Assembly: GCA_964035575.1 (NCBI GenBank)
Contig: OZ037900.1
Coordinates: forward strand, 496,001-560,000
Direction: 5' to 3'
DNA from: Rhynchopus sp. YZ270_cl-10
Lineage: Eukaryota; Euglenozoa; Diplonemea; Diplonemida; Diplonemidae
DNA length: 64,000 nt
Shown: piece after piece, positions 61,907 to 64,000 of the stretch
How the letters are laid out: each line of letters starts with the position of its first letter
Position numbering within the stretch: the first letter of the stretch is position 1
Notes under the pieces: generated by a model
Told to the model about the DNA's origin: nothing
The model's input: only the letters and a program-made list of their open reading frames with translations
Database searches by the model: none
Program-made: the position numbers and the translations under genes

Positions 61907-63599
61907 CTTCTACCCAAGAAGAGCAAAGGCAACACCCAAAGGCAACTATGACGGTGGTGTGTTCACCCAAGCGTTCGGTGTGTTGGGAGGGGGTACGGAA
62001 GATGTGTTCTGTGTGTTTTTGAGAACGGGGTTGTGGGTTATCTATCCCTGGCGGACTATAGCTAATGCTGTGTGTGTGTTGTGTCGGTTGTGTGTGTCCT
62101 GTGTCTGAAGGATGTTTGGAGATTTGTTGCGGAGTGGGTAGACGAACCAATTAGTTTACCTCAAAAAAAAAGTAGAGTCGAAATACTTGTTTCATATACA
62201 TTCTTTTTCTAATGAAAAGAAGGTACAGAGGGTGCTAAAGAAGTACCGGAGTTGAAATACAAAACCCTCTCATGAACTGTGTACCTTGGTATGACCGGTT
62301 GTACCGGGGGGGTGGACACCCCCCAACCATGCAGTCCTACAATCCATTTCGTGGTTTACATAAAAAATCTACGTTTTTCCATCTGATTTTTGCCCGGTCG
62401 CAAACTTCTGGCAAACAACCACCAAACAAAACGGCCAACATGGATGACAATGGCAACCAAAGAAAATTAGATGATTTTCGCAGATATAAAGAGACTGGAT
62501 GGGGGGAGGAAATGATCATTTTTTTTTTTGTGTTCAGAGACAGAAACAATGGGGAAAGGGAAAGGGAAAACAGGGTCGTTGTACCGGCCCTTTTGATGTT
62601 TTTTTTTTTAGAAAGTCTCTGGGGGAAAAAAAAACAAAATTTATTGCTGCGCAACATTTTGGTGGTTTCTGATCCTTTACTCATGAAGATCAGTTTATTC
62701 CCTACAGGAACCCACTCAAAAAAAAGGAGAATAAATAAAAATGAAAAACTTGGAAAGTGCAAAAACCCAATCGCTATGGCTTTGGAGACACCGGTATATT
62801 CTTGTTCGAACGGTTAAAAACAAAGAAACGTTTATCAGATGAACATCCTCTCGATTTCAGTCACCTAATAAACGAAACGAGGCCTCGCGGGGGACCCAAT
62901 ACAACGGTAAAAAAATATATAAAAACAGGAAATAAAAATTGACTTGAAATACAAAAGCCTTCTCTTGACAGTCTCCCTAGGTAAGTGTGGATGCTTCAAC
63001 GCAATACAAAACTTTGAGACAAAGAGACACAAGTAACTTTCCTAGGTAACAAAAACAAGTAATTGCTATCGGAAAAAAAACGGGGTGTGGTGTGGAACTC
63101 CATCCTGTAGAAATAATCTACAACACGCCCAGCATTCTGCTCTTCTGCAGGTATGCTAACGCTCTTCGTACGCTGCCAGACCCACTGGGACGCCAGCATC
63201 TGAAACGTTCAAGAAGGGGGGCTGTCCTCTTCGTCCAGCACCATCTGCTCGATAGCGTTGTTGGACGCCCGCTCGGCAGGCTCGGCGTGGTCCAGCTCGT
63301 TTTTGCCCACAGGCTCCCCACATTGTCGTCGTCGTTGGAGCAGTGCGGAAGGAACACAGAATGCACAGACTACAACACATCGATCACACCAGGCGCATCA
63401 GCACCTCCAGCAAATCGCCAGGATGCTACGGTGGTTTCGAAAATCGCGCGGAGTTTTCCACAGCACACCCCGCTTTTTTCTTAGCAATTACTTGTCCTTG
63501 TTGTTATTGTTGTTTTCAACCACCTTCCTTCAACCCTTGTAGGATCAGTTGTTATTTTTTTCGCGAAAACATGAAATTACACATTTCAAGAGAACAAAA
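61907..63599. repeat. Right-hand spacer, dispersed repeats and one open GC-rich stretch
   Basis: Includes a long GAAATACAAA-type element with CACCCCCCAACCATGCAG (62250-62362), a hairpin repeat (62823-62868) and a short GAAATACAAAAGCC copy (62938-62980). Minus-strand bases 63330-63210 are GC-rich and open (KNELDHAEPAERASNNAIEQ then MVLDEEDSPLLERF) and are followed by a TTTCAG; MLASQWVWQRTKSVSIP in another frame continues from there. This may be part of an unrecognised spliced gene, but I could not fix its exons. Confidence 0.4.
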
Positions 63600-64000
63600 C
63601 AAATTAAAAAGGGTCCTTATTTGCATTTTTGGGCTCCGCCCGTGCAGTGGTGGGGTCAATCTCGAAAATTGGACAATTTTTTGATCACTTAAATTTTGAG
63701 AAATATGAGCCCGGTTCCTTATACGTGGGGCCCATTTTTGGCTAAAATTTTCCTCAAAATCTGGTTTTGTAAAATTGACCCTTTACTCCCCCCCCACATC
63801 GATTTCAATACTATACCTTACTTCACCTACGGTTACCCTTACAGGGGGGTGAAGGAAGGTAAGTTGAAAACAAATTAAAAAGGGTCCTTATTTGCATTTT
63901 TGGGCTCCGCCCGTGCAGTGGTGGGGTCAATCTCGAAAATTGGACAATTTTTTGATCACTTAAATTTTGAGAAATATGAGCCCGGTTCCTTATACGTGGG
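63600..64000. repeat. 271-bp tandem repeat at window edge
   Basis: Bases 63600-63870 and 63871-64000 are the same unit, starting CAAATTAAAAAGGGTCCTTA; the second is cut by the window end after 130 bases and matches the first almost base for base. The unit includes GAGCCCGGTTCCTTATACG and ACTATACCTTACTTCACC. Related diverged pieces are at 22670-22900 (inverted), 56880-57060 and 58600-58690. Confidence 0.93.

Noticed and set aside
61664-61951. Plus-strand open frame with a plausible membrane helix (AALIYAIGAGITAGAG)
   Set aside because: It lies antisense to the ArfGAP 5' intron and exons 1-2, which join perfectly to give a conserved zinc finger on the minus strand.
1-64000. CRISPR arrays, bacterial operons, rho-independent terminators
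   Set aside because: The window is eukaryotic; regular tandem arrays found are satellites or minisatellites without spacers.
1-64000. Retrovirus-like, LTR or other virus-derived elements
   Set aside because: I saw no reverse transcriptase, integrase, capsid or long terminal repeat signature; the only transposase relic is piggyBac-like.

Overview
This is nuclear DNA from a eukaryote. Genes are interrupted by short GT-AG introns, often with a GTATGT or GTATGG donor. Noncoding DNA is full of A and T runs and short dispersed repeats. The gene set is eukaryotic: copine, plasma-membrane Ca2+ ATPase, ArfGAP, ALG9, a twin-CX9C protein, an ABHD17-like hydrolase and a CaaX protein. I cannot name the species. 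Two clues recall Euglenozoa: all 15 supported genes lie on the minus strand, and a small-subunit rRNA fragment reads CCATTTG before its ACACCGCCC motif, as I remember for kinetoplastids. I found no spliced-leader gene, and several genes lack an AG between their CT-rich leader and the ATG, so this placement is only a hypothesis.

Layout, left to right, all genes minus strand: unknown basic protein (535-1611); leucine-rich-repeat protein (4532-5551); Pro/Gln-rich CaaX protein ending CVIL (6878-7153); copine, 2 exons (9138-11773); ankyrin protein (12570-14525); C2H2 zinc-finger protein (19152-19958); small single-pass membrane protein, 2 exons (24412-25175); PDZ protein (25928-26923); PMCA-type Ca2+ pump, 4 exons (30512-33794); ABHD17-like serine hydrolase (36933-38015); large cysteine-rich single-pass surface protein, 3 exons (42376-47103); unknown protein, 2 exons (48587-49746); ALG9 mannosyltransferase (51030-52871); twin-CX9C protein (53407-53745); ArfGAP, 4 exons (59637-61906). 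Exon joins were worked out by hand from reading frame, splice dinucleotides and family alignment.

Between and inside these genes lies a dense repeat landscape. (1) Short dispersed elements, three or four families, nearly all in the same orientation, antisense as written and therefore sense within minus-strand transcripts, in spacers and in introns. (2) At least ten kinds of small terminal-inverted-repeat elements (MITE-like), several with TA target sites, one pair almost identical, and one hAT-like element inserted into a dispersed repeat with an 8-bp target duplication. (3) A broken piggyBac-like transposase. (4) A 271-bp tandem repeat running off the right end, with a diverged inverted copy at 22.7 kb. 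(5) An rRNA-derived fragment and an 8-bp minisatellite.

The genes do not form one pathway. Several concern membranes and calcium: copine (Ca2+-dependent membrane binding), the Ca2+ pump, ArfGAP (vesicle traffic), and lipid-anchored or transmembrane proteins. The most unusual signal is the strand-biased population of short hairpin repeats whose loop is constant while the stem sequence varies.
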